Shown: one piece after another, positions 43,967-52,813 of the stretch
Layout of the letters: each line of letters begins with the position of its first letter
How positions within the stretch are numbered: the stretch's first letter is position 1
Assembly (NCBI RefSeq): GCF_001618685.1
Contig: NZ_CP014342.1
Span: 2,728,001-2,792,000 of the forward strand
DNA: 64,000 nucleotides
Direction of reading: 5' to 3'
From: Geobacillus subterraneus
GTDB lineage: Bacteria > Bacillota > Bacilli > Bacillales > Anoxybacillaceae
Translations under genes and position numbers: made by a program
Notes under the pieces: generated by a model
The model's input: the letters and a program-made list of their open reading frames with translations, nothing else
What the model was told of the DNA's origin: nothing
Database searches by the model: none

Positions 43967-44833
43967 TCATTCAATGCTTCTCCATAAATAAAGCGCCGCG
44001 TAGCTCGCATACGGCTTCCACCGTTCGCCGAGCGCCGCCAGCTCGTGGGCGGTCGGCCGCTTCGGCAGCTGAAAAAGTTGTTCCACCGCCCGCTGCAAGC
44101 CAATATCCGCCGGCGGGAAGACGTTCGGGCGGCCGAGCCCGAACACGAGAAAATTTTGCACGGTCCATGGCCCGATGCCGCGGATGGCGGTCAGCCGTTC
44201 CATCACTTCGCCGTCCTCCATCTGCCTGAGTTCATCAAGTCGCAGCTTCCCCTCGGCAATGAGGCGCGACACATCGACGATATATTCCGCTTTCCGTCCG
44301 CTCAGCTGCAAGGCGCGCAAGTCCTCGTACGAGCGGGCGGCGATCTCTTCTGGGCACGGGTAAAACCAAACGCCGTCCCGCTCCTCGCCGAACGTTTTCA
44401 CAAACCGCTCTGTGAGCCGATAGCCGACTTTGAGATGAAGCTGTTGGTGGATCAAACATTTGACGAGGCAAAAATACAAATCAAAATCAAGCACCAACGG
44501 CAGCCCTTCATAACGGGCAAACAGCGGCGCCAGCTCGGTCGCCTGAAAATGGCCGTGCACCGAAGCGAGCGGCGTCCGCCATTGAAACAGATCGGAAATC
44601 CGTTCAATGATCTCCTGTTGCCGCTCGGGATGCGGCCCTGACACGATCAAGCGTGGGGCGTCTTTTGTGCCGATGCTTTCCACCGCGACGGGCACCTTTA
44701 CGTCATCGAGATGAAGCGGCACGGTGACGCGCTGCCGCTCTAGATCAACCGCCAGCAGCGGATCGAGCGCCAATCGCTCCAACGCATGGGCAAAATCGTA
44801 CGGCGCGGGCACGGTAATCGTTTGCTTCCACAT
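43967..44833 (-). CDS. DNA-3-methyladenine glycosylase II, AlkA-like (YfjP type)
   Basis: A 288-residue HhH-GPD glycosylase. The N-terminal domain is of AlkA type. The helix-hairpin-helix is [20 protein letters not shown] near residue 220, followed by the catalytic Asp in [12 protein letters not shown] near residue 248. It removes alkylated purines to start base-excision repair. AAAGGTGAGAACG lies before the ATG at 44833. The next gene begins 11 nt after its stop, so they are co-transcribed, as yfjP and yfjO are neighbours in B. subtilis. Confidence 0.88.
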   Translation of the reverse strand: MWKQTITVPAPYDFAHALERLALDPLLAVDLERQRVTVPLHLDDVKVPVAVESIGTKDAPRLIVSGPHPERQQEIIERISDLFQWRTPLASVHGHFQATELAPLFARYEGLPLVLDFDLYFCLVKCLIHQQLHLKVGYRLTERFVKTFGEERDGVWFYPCPEEIAARSYEDLRALQLSGRKAEYIVDVSRLIAEGKLRLDELRQMEDGEVMERLTAIRGIGPWTVQNFLVFGLGRPNVFPPADIGLQRAVEQLFQLPKRPTAHELAALGERWKPYASYAALYLWRSIE

Positions 44834-44873
44834 CGTTCTCACCTTTCTCGTTCGTCCGTGCCCTTATTATAAC

Positions 44874-44940
44874 GAAAAACCCCCCGCCAAACCAACGAAT
44901 CGGACAAGCAGCCGATCCGTTTCTGGTGGCGAGGCGGGGG
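44874..44940 (-). terminator. Terminator between pdaA and the AlkA-like gene
   Basis: CCCCCGCC paired with GGCGGGGG around a loop of about 44 nt; on the minus strand it ends in GGGGTTTTTCG. It follows pdaA by roughly 140 nt. The bases between (44941-45080) hold no gene that I can support. Confidence 0.65.
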
Positions 44941-45080
44941 AATGGCCTAGCGGCGCACCCTGTTGTTTTGACTATCCGTAACGCGACAACGACGACGGAC
45001 ACGGGGACAGAAGCCGTCGGCGCTGACCTCTGCACCGAAAAGCGCTCACTTCCATGAGCAGACAGGCCGCGCTGAAAGCC

Positions 45081-45872
45081 TTACGGACGAAACAGCCACG
45101 GATGGAGGCCCATCTTTTTCGCCATCAATTCATCTAAGCTGGCAAACGTATACCCTTGTTTGCGCAAGTCGTCGATCACTTTCGGCAGCGCGTCGGCGTT
45201 GTCTTTCGAGACCGAGTGTAAAAGCAAAATCGCCCCGGGATGGATTTGCTTCATGATTTGATCGTACGCGTATTGCCAGCCGTGCTGGCGGTCGGTCTGC
45301 CAGTCGACGAACGCCAGCGACCAAAAGACGTGGTAATAGCCAAGCTCGCGGGCGAGCGCCAACGTCCGTTCACTGAAAATGCCGCGCGGCGGGCGAAGGT
45401 ACGCCATCCCTTTTTGCCCGGTCAATTCCTCGGTCTTTTCTTTTACTTTTTCCAGCTCTTCACGGAACCGCTCTTCGCTTGCCGTTGTCAAATCGGGGTG
45501 GTGCCATGAATGATTGCCGATGATGTGCCCCTCGGCGGCCATTCGTTTCACCAACTCAGGGGCGGTTTGCAAGTAATGGCCGGTGACAAAAAAGGCAGCC
45601 GGCACGTTCTTTTCTTTTAACACGTCTAAAATTTGCGCCGTATAGCCGTTTTCATAGCCGTTGTCAAACGTCAAATAAATTGTTTTTTCGCTCGTATCGC
45701 CGACATAAAAGGCATCGTATTTGGCGAGCAGTTCGTCAAGCTCTTTTCCCGCTGATGGGGGCTCATGGTTTTCGCTCCGCTTGAATCCCCAATGGATCGG
45801 GGCATGGCTTGCCGCGAACGCGGGGGCGGGGATCAACGTGAACAGCAACAAAAGAGAAAGAAGCCATTTCAT
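45081..45872 (-). CDS. pdaA: Spore cortex N-acetylmuramic acid deacetylase PdaA
   Basis: A 263-residue secreted NodB-type polysaccharide deacetylase with an N-terminal signal peptide (KWLLSLLLLFTLIPAPAFAA). Metal and catalytic motifs: TIYLTFDNGYENGY near residue 67, HIIGNHSWHHPDL near residue 116, AYLRPPRGIFSE near residue 157, ILLLHS near residue 218. PdaA deacetylates MurNAc so that muramic-delta-lactam can form in spore cortex, which germination enzymes require. AGGAGG lies 10 nt before the ATG at 45872; a GTG two codons earlier is possible. The N-terminal WGFKRSENHEPPSAGKEL closely follows B. subtilis PdaA. Confidence 0.95.
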   Translation of the reverse strand: MKWLLSLLLLFTLIPAPAFAASHAPIHWGFKRSENHEPPSAGKELDELLAKYDAFYVGDTSEKTIYLTFDNGYENGYTAQILDVLKEKNVPAAFFVTGHYLQTAPELVKRMAAEGHIIGNHSWHHPDLTTASEERFREELEKVKEKTEELTGQKGMAYLRPPRGIFSERTLALARELGYYHVFWSLAFVDWQTDRQHGWQYAYDQIMKQIHPGAILLLHSVSKDNADALPKVIDDLRKQGYTFASLDELMAKKMGLHPWLFRP

Positions 45873-45954
45873 GCGCACAATGCCTCCTTGGCCACGGTCG
45901 TTTCCTTTTTCTTATTGTTTTCCCGCCTCCGCGCTTTACGCGCGCCATTTTTTG

Positions 45955-45998
45955 CAAAAAAAGCCCCAAACGCGCCTGCGGCACACGCGTTTGGGGCT
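45955..45998 (-). terminator. Terminator of fumarase
   Basis: AGCCCCAAACGCG with CGCGTTTGGGGCT, followed on the minus strand by TTTTTTTGCAAAAAAT. It lies about 50 nt after the fumarase stop. Confidence 0.9.
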
Positions 45999-46046
45999 AG
46001 GTGAGCTGATCGGCCAGCCGTTCGTTTGAAATCGCTTCTTTCTTTA

Positions 46047-47594
46047 TTATTTGAACACCGGTTCTTTGAACTGAGCGAGCTTTTCAAGCGACGATTGTTC
46101 CACATCTTCATGCAGGCTGTTGCCGTGCGAATCCATCGTGACGACGGCGGTGAAGTTTTCGACGCGCAAATGCCACATCGCTTCCGGGATGCCGAATTCC
46201 AGCAAATCGACGCCTTCTACGGATTTGATGCAATCGGCGTAATATTGCGCGGCGCCGCCGATGGCGTTCAAGTACACGCCGCCATGTTCTTTTAAGGCTT
46301 GCAGCGTTTTCGCGCCCATGCCGCCTTTGCCGATGACGGCGCGGACGCCGAATTTTTTCATGATGTCGCCTTGGTACGGCTCCTCGCGGATGCTCGTCGT
46401 CGGACCGGCGGCTTTGACGTGCCAGCGGCCTTCTTCATCTTTCAGCATCACCGGACCGCAATGGTAAATGATTTGCCCGTTCAAGTCGACCGGCGCGTCA
46501 TGGTCCATCAAATATTTATGAATGGCGTCGCGGCCCGTATACATCATGCCGCTGATGCGGACGACATCGCCGACGCGAAGCTGGCGCACTTGTTCTTCCG
46601 ACAGCGGCGGAACGAGGTCGATGACGCGCGTCTCCCCTTGTTCAAGCGCCGCGGCGGCTTCCGCTTTTTCCAATTCTTTCGCGAAATCGACGTCTTCGCC
46701 GTCTTGGTACAGCCATTCGATGATCTCGCCCGTTGCCGGATCGATTTTTACGCCCATGCGGCGGAACGCCCAACAATTGTAAGCGACGGAAACGAAGAAG
46801 CTCGCCGGGATGCGGTGCATGACGCCGATTTTACAGCCAAGCAGCGTCGATTCGCCGCCAAAGCCCATCGTACCGATGCCGAGTTTGTTGGCGTTTTCCA
46901 TAATGTATTCTTCCAACTGGCGGAGTTCTTCGATCGGGTTGACGTCATCAACCGAGCGGAACAGTTGCTCCTTGGCCAGCTCATAGCCTGATGAGCGGTC
47001 GCCGCCGATGCCGACGCCGATAAAGCCGGCGCTGCATCCTTGCCCTTGCGCTTGGTACACCGCATGCAAGATGCATTTGCGGATGCCATCAAGGTCGCGG
47101 CCGGCGCGGCCGAGCCCTTCGAGTTCACAAGGAAGGCTGTATTGGATGTTTTTGTTTTCACAGCCGCCGCCTTTTAAAATCAAACGGACGTCAATGTAAT
47201 CGTTTTCCCATTGTTCAAATTTAATGACCGGCACGCCTTCCCCTAAGTTGTCGCCGCTGTTTTTGCCGGTAAGCGAGTCGACCGAGTTCGGACGCAGCTT
47301 GCCGTTTTTCGTCGCTTCAGCGATGGCCGCCCGGATCGCTTTTTTCATTTCGATTTGATTCACGCCGACCGGCACTTTGATTTTAAACGTCGGCAAGCCG
47401 GTGTCCTGACAGATCGGTGACACGTTTTCATCCGCCATTTGAATGTTCTCGACGATCGTATCGAGCGCCATCGCTGCCCGTGTGCCGGCGTTTTCGCGCA
47501 CTTTCGCCCGAGCGATCGCTCGGCGAACGTCCTTCGGCAGCTTCGTTGACGTCTCAACGATCAAGTCATACATGCTTTGCTGGAATTTTTCCAT
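46047..47594 (-). CDS. fumA: Class I (iron-sulfur) fumarate hydratase
   Basis: A 515-residue class I fumarase, alpha and beta domains in one chain. Fe-S cysteines are visible in SPICQDTGLPTFKIKVP near residue 60, GQGCSAGFIGVGIGGDRSSG near residue 180 and TLLGCKIGVMH near residue 262. The beta domain contains GRDAIHKYL, then GPTTSIREEPYQ and GKGGMGAKTLQAL. It interconverts fumarate and malate in the TCA cycle and is oxygen-labile. The start at MEKFQQSMYD (47594) gives the usual N-terminus; the longer frame has no homology. Monocistronic. Confidence 0.93.
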   Translation of the reverse strand: MEKFQQSMYDLIVETSTKLPKDVRRAIARAKVRENAGTRAAMALDTIVENIQMADENVSPICQDTGLPTFKIKVPVGVNQIEMKKAIRAAIAEATKNGKLRPNSVDSLTGKNSGDNLGEGVPVIKFEQWENDYIDVRLILKGGGCENKNIQYSLPCELEGLGRAGRDLDGIRKCILHAVYQAQGQGCSAGFIGVGIGGDRSSGYELAKEQLFRSVDDVNPIEELRQLEEYIMENANKLGIGTMGFGGESTLLGCKIGVMHRIPASFFVSVAYNCWAFRRMGVKIDPATGEIIEWLYQDGEDVDFAKELEKAEAAAALEQGETRVIDLVPPLSEEQVRQLRVGDVVRISGMMYTGRDAIHKYLMDHDAPVDLNGQIIYHCGPVMLKDEEGRWHVKAAGPTTSIREEPYQGDIMKKFGVRAVIGKGGMGAKTLQALKEHGGVYLNAIGGAAQYYADCIKSVEGVDLLEFGIPEAMWHLRVENFTAVVTMDSHGNSLHEDVEQSSLEKLAQFKEPVFK

Positions 47595-47823
47595 GTCGGT
47601 TCCACGCCCTTTCCCTTTTGATCGCCCTATCGGCAGTTGTCTCATCTCCTTCTATTATACTGCTTTTTCTCGGTTATGGAAAAAATCTTTCTTTTCGGTC
47701 TCATCAGCTCCAAGCCCGCCTCATAGGAATGGGATAGAGGATCAGCGGCTAAAACGATTGACAAGCGAAGCAACTGTTGCCGATAATGAACGTTGAGACT
47801 TTGAATGGAAAGAGGAGAAAGAC

Positions 47824-48948
47824 ATGCGTTCATCGACCATGCCAGCGATTACACCGGCGTATGACCCGTGGGAGGTGTATGTCGATATTGAAGAATATGG
47901 AAAACTTGAACTGACGAACATCGAGTTCACGACAACGACACTTTGCAATATGCGTTGCGAACATTGTGCGGTTGGCTATACGTTGACAGCCAAGGACCCC
48001 GAAGCGCTGCCGCTTGACTTGTTGCTCCGCCGGCTCGAGGAAATCCCGCATTTGCGCTCCTTAAGCATCACCGGCGGCGAGCCGATGCTGTCATTAAAAT
48101 CCGTTGACCAATACGTTGTTCCGCTCCTCCGCTATGCGCATGAACGCGGGGTGCGGACGCAGCTCAATTCAAATTTGACCCTTGACTTGGCGCGCTACGA
48201 ACGAATCATTCCGTATTTGGATGTGCTGCACATCTCCCATAACTGGGGAACGATCGATGACTTTGTCGATGGGGGATTTGCCATGATGGAGCGGAAGCCG
48301 GCGCGCGCCCAGCGCGAAAAGTATTTTCAGCGCATGCTCGACAATGCGAAAGCATTGGCGAAAGCAGGGGTCTTAGTGTCGGCGGAAACGATGCTCAACA
48401 AGCGCACGGTTCGCCATTTGGAAACGATCCACCGCCAAGTGGTTGAGGACATGGGCTGCCGGCGGCATGAAATCCACCCGATGTATCCGAGCGATTTTGC
48501 CAGTGCACTTGAGACGTTGAGCTTGGACGAATTGCGCCAAGCGATCCACCATTTGCTTGACATTCGCAACGAGGACGTCTGGATGTTGTTCGGGACGCTC
48601 CCGTTTTACCCGTGCAGCGACAATGAAGAAGATGTGGCTCTATTGAAACGGCTGTATGAAAGCAAAAACGTCACCGTGCGCAACGACCCGGACGGCCGCT
48701 CGCGGCTCAATGTCAACATTTTCACCGGCGATGTCATCGTCACCGATTTCGGGGATGAACCGCCGCTTGGCAACATCATTCACGATTCGCTGCCGGACGT
48801 GTATGACCAATGGCGCCGTTCAAAGCTCGCAAGCGGGCTTCTTTGCCACTGCCCGGCGGCGCGCTGCCTCGGACCGAACGTGCTCGTCAAACAAACCTAT
48901 TACCGGGATGTCGATTTTACAAAACGCTCGGCACGCGTTGCCCGGTAA
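47824..48948 (+). CDS. yfkAB: Radical SAM protein YfkA/YfkB type
   Basis: A 374-residue radical SAM enzyme. The cluster motif CNMRCEHCAVGYTL lies near residue 40 (Cx3Cx2C), the SAM-binding SITGGEPML near residue 81. A C-terminal cysteine motif (LLCHCPAARCLGPN near residue 340) probably holds a second Fe-S cluster, as in SPASM-like proteins. AGAGGAGAAAGAC precedes the ATG. In B. subtilis the corresponding region is described as yfkA/yfkB. The reaction is unknown. Divergent from fumA and convergent with yfkD. Confidence 0.88.
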   Translation: MRSSTMPAITPAYDPWEVYVDIEEYGKLELTNIEFTTTTLCNMRCEHCAVGYTLTAKDPEALPLDLLLRRLEEIPHLRSLSITGGEPMLSLKSVDQYVVPLLRYAHERGVRTQLNSNLTLDLARYERIIPYLDVLHISHNWGTIDDFVDGGFAMMERKPARAQREKYFQRMLDNAKALAKAGVLVSAETMLNKRTVRHLETIHRQVVEDMGCRRHEIHPMYPSDFASALETLSLDELRQAIHHLLDIRNEDVWMLFGTLPFYPCSDNEEDVALLKRLYESKNVTVRNDPDGRSRLNVNIFTGDVIVTDFGDEPPLGNIIHDSLPDVYDQWRRSKLASGLLCHCPAARCLGPNVLVKQTYYRDVDFTKRSARVAR

Positions 48949-49026
48949 AAGCTGCTTGGATCAAGCGGTTCGTTTCAAACAACAGACGGCCGATCGATAG
49001 CGTCACGCACATATCTTGCCATAAGA

Positions 49027-49057
49027 GAAGGTGTCCCATTGCCTTTGGGACACCTTC
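49027..49057. terminator. Hairpin between convergent yfkAB and yfkD
   Basis: An 11-bp perfect stem GAAGGTGTCCC with GGGACACCTTC. It has no long T-run on either strand, so it is probably a modest bidirectional terminator or a 3'-end protector. Confidence 0.6.
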
Positions 49058-49058
49058 G

Positions 49059-49847
49059 TTACCTTGGCTGCTCGCTGACAACATAAGATACGTATAGACG
49101 ATCTTGCACCGGAATCCACGCTCCGACGCCTCTTGTCGTCACGTTTTTGACGACAATTTTCTTTTTGTTTCCTCTCAAGACAACGTACACTTCGCCGTAC
49201 GTCACTTTCCCTTTTTCATTCACGGCTGGAGCATACGCATACAAGTAGCCCATTTTTTTCGCCGGCACGTTGTATGGCTGATCCTTTTTCGTGCCGATGC
49301 CGATGACAGTGCTAAATGACAGCGGCAAGTTTGTCTTTGCCATGGCCTTGTTCAACATCATCCGTTTGACGGCGTCTTCATTCGGCACTTTCACCGTCAA
49401 GCCGCCACGGACGTATTTTTGCATTTCCTGTTTGTAATACAGTTTTTGTGCTGTGTCGCCGCCGCGGTTGTCGAGGAAATTCGTGTTGACCTTTTGGTAT
49501 TCCCAATTCGTTGACGTCTCAAGCGACTGGTAATTGAGCGGCCATTGGCCTAAATAAATCGTCGCTCGGTAGCCGACAGCCCAAGGGGTATTCGTCGCTG
49601 ACGATTCGTTAAAGAGATGAATCAATTCGGGATTCTCAATTTTTACGTTCGATGATTTTAACAGCTGTTTCGTAAACGAGCTCGGCTCTAAATGCGGCAA
49701 ATCTTGCGTCGGATTCGGATACGTATTTTCTTTTGATATGTCGATCACCGTTCCGGGCGCTGGTTTTCCGGAGGCCGCCAGCACCGGGAACGCCGCCGCA
49801 TAGAGAAGAACCGCACTCGTCAATAAGGAAACGGTCCACTTTTTCAT
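49059..49847 (-). CDS. yfkD: YfkD-family secreted protein
   Basis: A 262-residue protein with a signal peptide (KKWTVSLLTSAVLLYAAAFP) and a conserved body (LPHLEPSSFTKQLLKSSNVK, WAVGYRATIYLGQWPLNYQS) that matches the YfkD family. The ATG at 49847 follows AAAGGAGCGAATAGG; ten extra codons in the longer frame precede the signal peptide and are unlikely. B. subtilis yfkD is reported as sporulation-associated (sigma F/G regulated); the function is unknown. Followed upstream by a chaA remnant and yfkF, the same order as in B. subtilis. Confidence 0.88.
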   Translation of the reverse strand: MKKWTVSLLTSAVLLYAAAFPVLAASGKPAPGTVIDISKENTYPNPTQDLPHLEPSSFTKQLLKSSNVKIENPELIHLFNESSATNTPWAVGYRATIYLGQWPLNYQSLETSTNWEYQKVNTNFLDNRGGDTAQKLYYKQEMQKYVRGGLTVKVPNEDAVKRMMLNKAMAKTNLPLSFSTVIGIGTKKDQPYNVPAKKMGYLYAYAPAVNEKGKVTYGEVYVVLRGNKKKIVVKNVTTRGVGAWIPVQDRLYVSYVVSEQPR

Positions 49848-49960
49848 CCTATTCGCTCCTTTCTGTCCCGTATTCACTGTTATTTTCTTTCAAAATACAC
49901 TCTTTATCCGCAGCGATGAAAATTTCGTCCTGCTTTGGCGCTCCGTTTCCCGCGCATGGG

Positions 49961-49993
49961 CAAACAAACACCCGGACGGCGGGCGTCCGGGTG
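49961..49993 (-). terminator. Terminator after the chaA remnant
   Basis: The stem CACCCGGACG with CGTCCGGGTG, followed on the minus strand by TTTGTTTG. Confidence 0.8.
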
Positions 49994-49998
49994 CATGC

Positions 49999-50160
49999 TT
50001 ACAACAAGTAAAAGCCGATTCCCATCATCGTATATGCCGCCAGCAGCGTTGCTCCCTCAAACCAGTTCGTATCCCCATCATTGGAGAGCACGATCATCAA
50101 CAGCACCGAAGCGCCCATCGCGATGAGCTCAGGAAGCGAAATTTGTTCATTCGTTTTCAT
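49999..50160 (-). pseudogene. chaA: chaA (YfkE) Ca2+/H+ antiporter, C-terminal remnant
   Basis: 53 residues (ISLPELIAMGASVLLMIVLS, NDGDTNWFEGATLLAAYTMM) match the extreme C-terminus of the CaCA-family Ca2+/H+ exchanger ChaA, whose full length is about 350 residues. The N-terminal 300 residues are absent. The sequence upstream of 50160 is unrelated and leads into the yfkF promoter region. The ATG at 50160 happens to have GAAAGGTGG before it, so a two-helix peptide could still be made. The B. subtilis neighbour order (yfkD-chaA-yfkF) supports the identity. Confidence 0.85.
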
Positions 50161-50301
50161 TCCACCTTTCTTCGTAACGTTTTTCGTTGCATTGGCCGTC
50201 ATTCGTATGTACGATGAATACGGACGATACGTCGATCCGCAAAAAAGCGGAGACCCTGTTTGTTTCGTTGTCCACCATTTTAGCAGAAATGAGGATGTAC
50301 G

Positions 50302-51435
50302 ATGCGTTTTGCCATTTTAACCGGAATCGTCGCCATCTCCGGCTTGTCCCAAGGGATGTTGCTTCCGCTGTTGGCCATGCTGCTCGAGGAAAGCGGCGTC
50401 TCCTCGACCGTTAACGGAGCGCACGCTGCCGCGCTCTATATCGGCGTGCTTGCCATCTCACCGTTTTTGGAGCGCCCATTAGGCAAATATGGATACAAAC
50501 CCATGATTCTCCTTGGGGGTTTTATTGTAATCGGCTCGCTCATCCTTTTTCCACTTTTTCCTTCATTTTTCTTTTGGCTTATTCTTCGTCTTCTGATCGG
50601 GGTGGGCGACCATATGCTTCATTTTGCGACCCAAACGTGGATTACCGACTTTTCGCCGCCGGCTGAGCGCGGGCGGCGGCTGTCGCTGTATGGACTCGCA
50701 TTTGGCCTCGGTTTTACAGCCGGTCCGCTTCTCGCTTCGCTCACCTCGCTCAACAGGGGGCTGCCGTTTTTTTTGGCTGCGCTCCTCAGCTTCGTCGGGT
50801 GGGTTGCCGTTTTTTGGCTGCCAACTGAAAAACCGAAGCCGTTTGAGCGCTCTTCCTCAGCTGCCGGGCGATGGATCGGCGCATGGAGGTATGCGTGGCC
50901 GGCGCTCTTGCTGCCGCTTACTTATGGCTTTTTGGAAGCGGCCATTCATTCCGTTTTTCCGCTGTATGCCTTGCATAAACGGATGAGCACCGAACAGATC
51001 GCGTTGATCTTGCCGTTTTTCTCGTTCGGCGGCATCCTCTTTCAGCTTCCGCTCGGTGCGCTCGGCGACCGGTTCGGACGCCGCATTGCCATCATTGGCG
51101 CGCTGCTGGCCGGCATCAGCTGTTTTTTGGCCGCACTCGCCGCTAGCTCATCGACTGTCGGGCTTGCTGCCTGCTTGTTTGCCGCCGGGATGTTTACGGG
51201 ATCGCTTTTCTCGCTTGGCATTGCCTATATGGCCGACCTGCTGCCGAAAGCGCTCCTTCCGGCCGGCAATTTGTTGTCCGGAATGTTATACAGCCTCGGC
51301 AGCATGATCGGTCCGCCGCTTGCCGGCAGCGCCGTCGATGCGGCGGCGGACGCCTTTTTCCTTGCGGTCAGTGCCGTTCTCCTCATCCCGACCGTCGGCC
51401 TTGCCAGACGACAGGAACAGGAAAAAGCGGCTTGA
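50302..51435 (+). CDS. yfkF: MFS transporter, YfkF-like
   Basis: A 377-residue major-facilitator protein with about 12 helices. The region between helices 2 and 3 (ERPLGKYGYKPMILLGGFIV) is the MFS loop, and a second copy GALGDRFGRRIAIIGALLAG near residue 252 is the canonical motif A. It probably exports drugs or metabolites; the substrate is unknown. The start follows TGAGGATGTACG. It is divergent from the chaA remnant, and 117 nt follow before a small BH0509-family gene. Confidence 0.82.
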   Translation: MRFAILTGIVAISGLSQGMLLPLLAMLLEESGVSSTVNGAHAAALYIGVLAISPFLERPLGKYGYKPMILLGGFIVIGSLILFPLFPSFFFWLILRLLIGVGDHMLHFATQTWITDFSPPAERGRRLSLYGLAFGLGFTAGPLLASLTSLNRGLPFFLAALLSFVGWVAVFWLPTEKPKPFERSSSAAGRWIGAWRYAWPALLLPLTYGFLEAAIHSVFPLYALHKRMSTEQIALILPFFSFGGILFQLPLGALGDRFGRRIAIIGALLAGISCFLAALAASSSTVGLAACLFAAGMFTGSLFSLGIAYMADLLPKALLPAGNLLSGMLYSLGSMIGPPLAGSAVDAAADAFFLAVSAVLLIPTVGLARRQEQEKAA

Positions 51436-51472
51436 CCGCATTTTTTATTTTTTGTTTTTTTCAAAAAAATCG

Positions 51473-51502
51473 TTGACCATTTTGTTCCTTCTGTTATATA
51501 AT
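51473..51502 (+). promoter_or_regulatory. Sigma-A promoter of the BH0509-type gene
   Basis: TTGACC (51473-51478), an 18-bp spacer and TATAAT (51497-51502), about 50 nt before the small gene. Confidence 0.65.
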
Positions 51503-51551
51503 AAAACCAAGATATAAAGTTACTGTTTTAAAACAGGGTAAAGGAGTGGCG

Positions 51552-51701
51552 ATGATGAGCAGAGCGGAACGGAAAAATATGATCGAGTTTATCGAAAAAG
51601 TGCGGGGGTTATCGCGGGAGCAGCTGGCCTACATGACCGACGCGGAAATCGAGTACATTTACGAACGCTATTACCATCATCACGAAGAAAGCGTTGAGTA
51701 A
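51552..51701 (+). CDS. BH0509-family small protein
   Basis: A 49-residue protein: MMSRAERKNMIEFIEKVRGL then SREQLAYMTDAEIEYIYERY. This is the pattern of the small BH0509 family found across Bacillaceae. AAGGAGTGGCG precedes two consecutive ATGs (51552 and 51555). It has its own promoter and a strong terminator at 51717. The function is unknown. Confidence 0.75.
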   Translation: MMSRAERKNMIEFIEKVRGLSREQLAYMTDAEIEYIYERYYHHHEESVE

Positions 51702-51716
51702 AGCGGCTGTTCCGCA

Positions 51717-51752
51717 TGAAAAAGGGCGCTCTTTCCAGAGCACCCTTTTTCA
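51717..51752. terminator. Terminator between the BH0509-type gene and the 34-residue gene
   Basis: GAAAAAGGG-GCTCT with AGAGC-CCCTTTTTC. Symmetrical A/T runs make it work for both convergent genes. Confidence 0.88.
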
Positions 51753-51854
51753 ATGATAGCCGTTTTGGCCGTTGGCACTGCCGCTCGTTTTATGCTTTGG
51801 CCTGTTTTTTCCTTTTTGTTTCGTGCCCCCGTCTTTTTTCGTATGCTTGGCCAT
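51750..51854 (-). CDS. Small basic protein (34 residues)
   Basis: MAKHTKKDGGTKQKGKNRPK followed by HKTSGSANGQNGYH. It is very basic and rich in Lys, Gly and Asn, without hydrophobic residues, reminiscent of minor spore or nucleic-acid-binding proteins. GGGGGGATGACC lies right before the ATG, a convincing ribosome-binding site. It ends inside the terminator at 51717-51752. I do not recognise the family. It lies downstream of yfkH on the same strand with a 70-nt gap. Confidence 0.55.
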   Translation of the reverse strand: MAKHTKKDGGTKQKGKNRPKHKTSGSANGQNGYH

Positions 51855-51924
51855 GGTCATCCCCCCTGTATCAAAGTCCCCCACACCGTTACGTTATCCG
51901 GTTTTCGGGCCGTTTATGCGCGCG

Positions 51925-52758
51925 TTAGCGCATCCTCTTCCTCCCTTCACGCTCACAATCAAAAATCGCGTTCATTTCTCCGCCTAAAACGAGAACCATG
52001 CCGGATAAATAAAGCCAAATCATCAAGACGATCATCCCGCCGAGGCTTCCGTGCATGGCCGTGTAATTGGCAAAGTGGTTGACATAATAGGCAAACGCCA
52101 GCGACGTCGCAATCCAGCCGGCAGTGGCGAATAAAGCGCCGCGCACGACATTAACGCAGCGCAGTTGTTTGTTCGGGGCAAAATAATACAGGGCGGTGAA
52201 AACGGCAAACAATAACAGCGAACTCGTCGTCCAACGGAATGCATTCCATGCGGTTAAAAAGTGTTCCGATAACCCTAATGCTGAGAACAAAAACAGCCCG
52301 ATCATCCGCCCGAACACCGGCAGCACGAGCGCGATGATGATCACAGCGATCATCCCGAGCGTCAGCACGACCGACAATCCGCGCGCCACCCAAAACGGAC
52401 GATTTTCCTCCACGTCGTAAGCGCGGTTGAACGCCCGCATAATGGCGCCCATCCCGTTTGAGGCGGACCAGACGGCACCGATAATGCTTAACGACAACAA
52501 TTTCCCATTTTGCTCGTCCATCAGGCGATGCACATTTGTCTCAATGAGATGAAGCGCCTCTTTCGGCGCGTATTGCCGCACGAGCGCGAGCACATCTTCA
52601 TGCGGAATAGGCAAATACGCCAACAGCGTCATTAAAAACAGCAAAAACGGAAACAGCGACAAGAGAAAGTAGTACGCCAATTCCGCCGACAACCGCGGAA
52701 TTTCATCCTCCATAAAGCGCCGGGCCAACTCGCGGATGAACGTCATGTTCAAGAACAT
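51925..52758 (-). CDS. yfkH: YihY/BrkB-family membrane protein (YfkH)
   Basis: A 277-residue protein with six predicted helices and the YihY signature LSAELAYYFLLSLFPFLLFL near residue 25, with WSASNGMGAIMRAFNRAYDV near residue 98. Once called ribonuclease BN by mistake, the family is now a group of conserved membrane proteins of unclear transport function. AAAGGAGGGCAGCCC precedes the ATG. It ends with a basic tail (CEREGRKRMR). Located 55 nt after yfkJ, same strand. Confidence 0.88.
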   Translation of the reverse strand: MFLNMTFIRELARRFMEDEIPRLSAELAYYFLLSLFPFLLFLMTLLAYLPIPHEDVLALVRQYAPKEALHLIETNVHRLMDEQNGKLLSLSIIGAVWSASNGMGAIMRAFNRAYDVEENRPFWVARGLSVVLTLGMIAVIIIALVLPVFGRMIGLFLFSALGLSEHFLTAWNAFRWTTSSLLLFAVFTALYYFAPNKQLRCVNVVRGALFATAGWIATSLAFAYYVNHFANYTAMHGSLGGMIVLMIWLYLSGMVLVLGGEMNAIFDCEREGRKRMR

Positions 52759-52813
52759 GGGCTGCCCTCCTTTCCCGTTTTTTCAAACCGAGCGCATCCC
52801 TTTTTGACGCTCT

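Noticed and set aside
43125..43991. 288-residue open frame opposite the yfjO-like methyltransferase gene
   Set aside because: Antisense shadow with no start signals or recognisable motifs.
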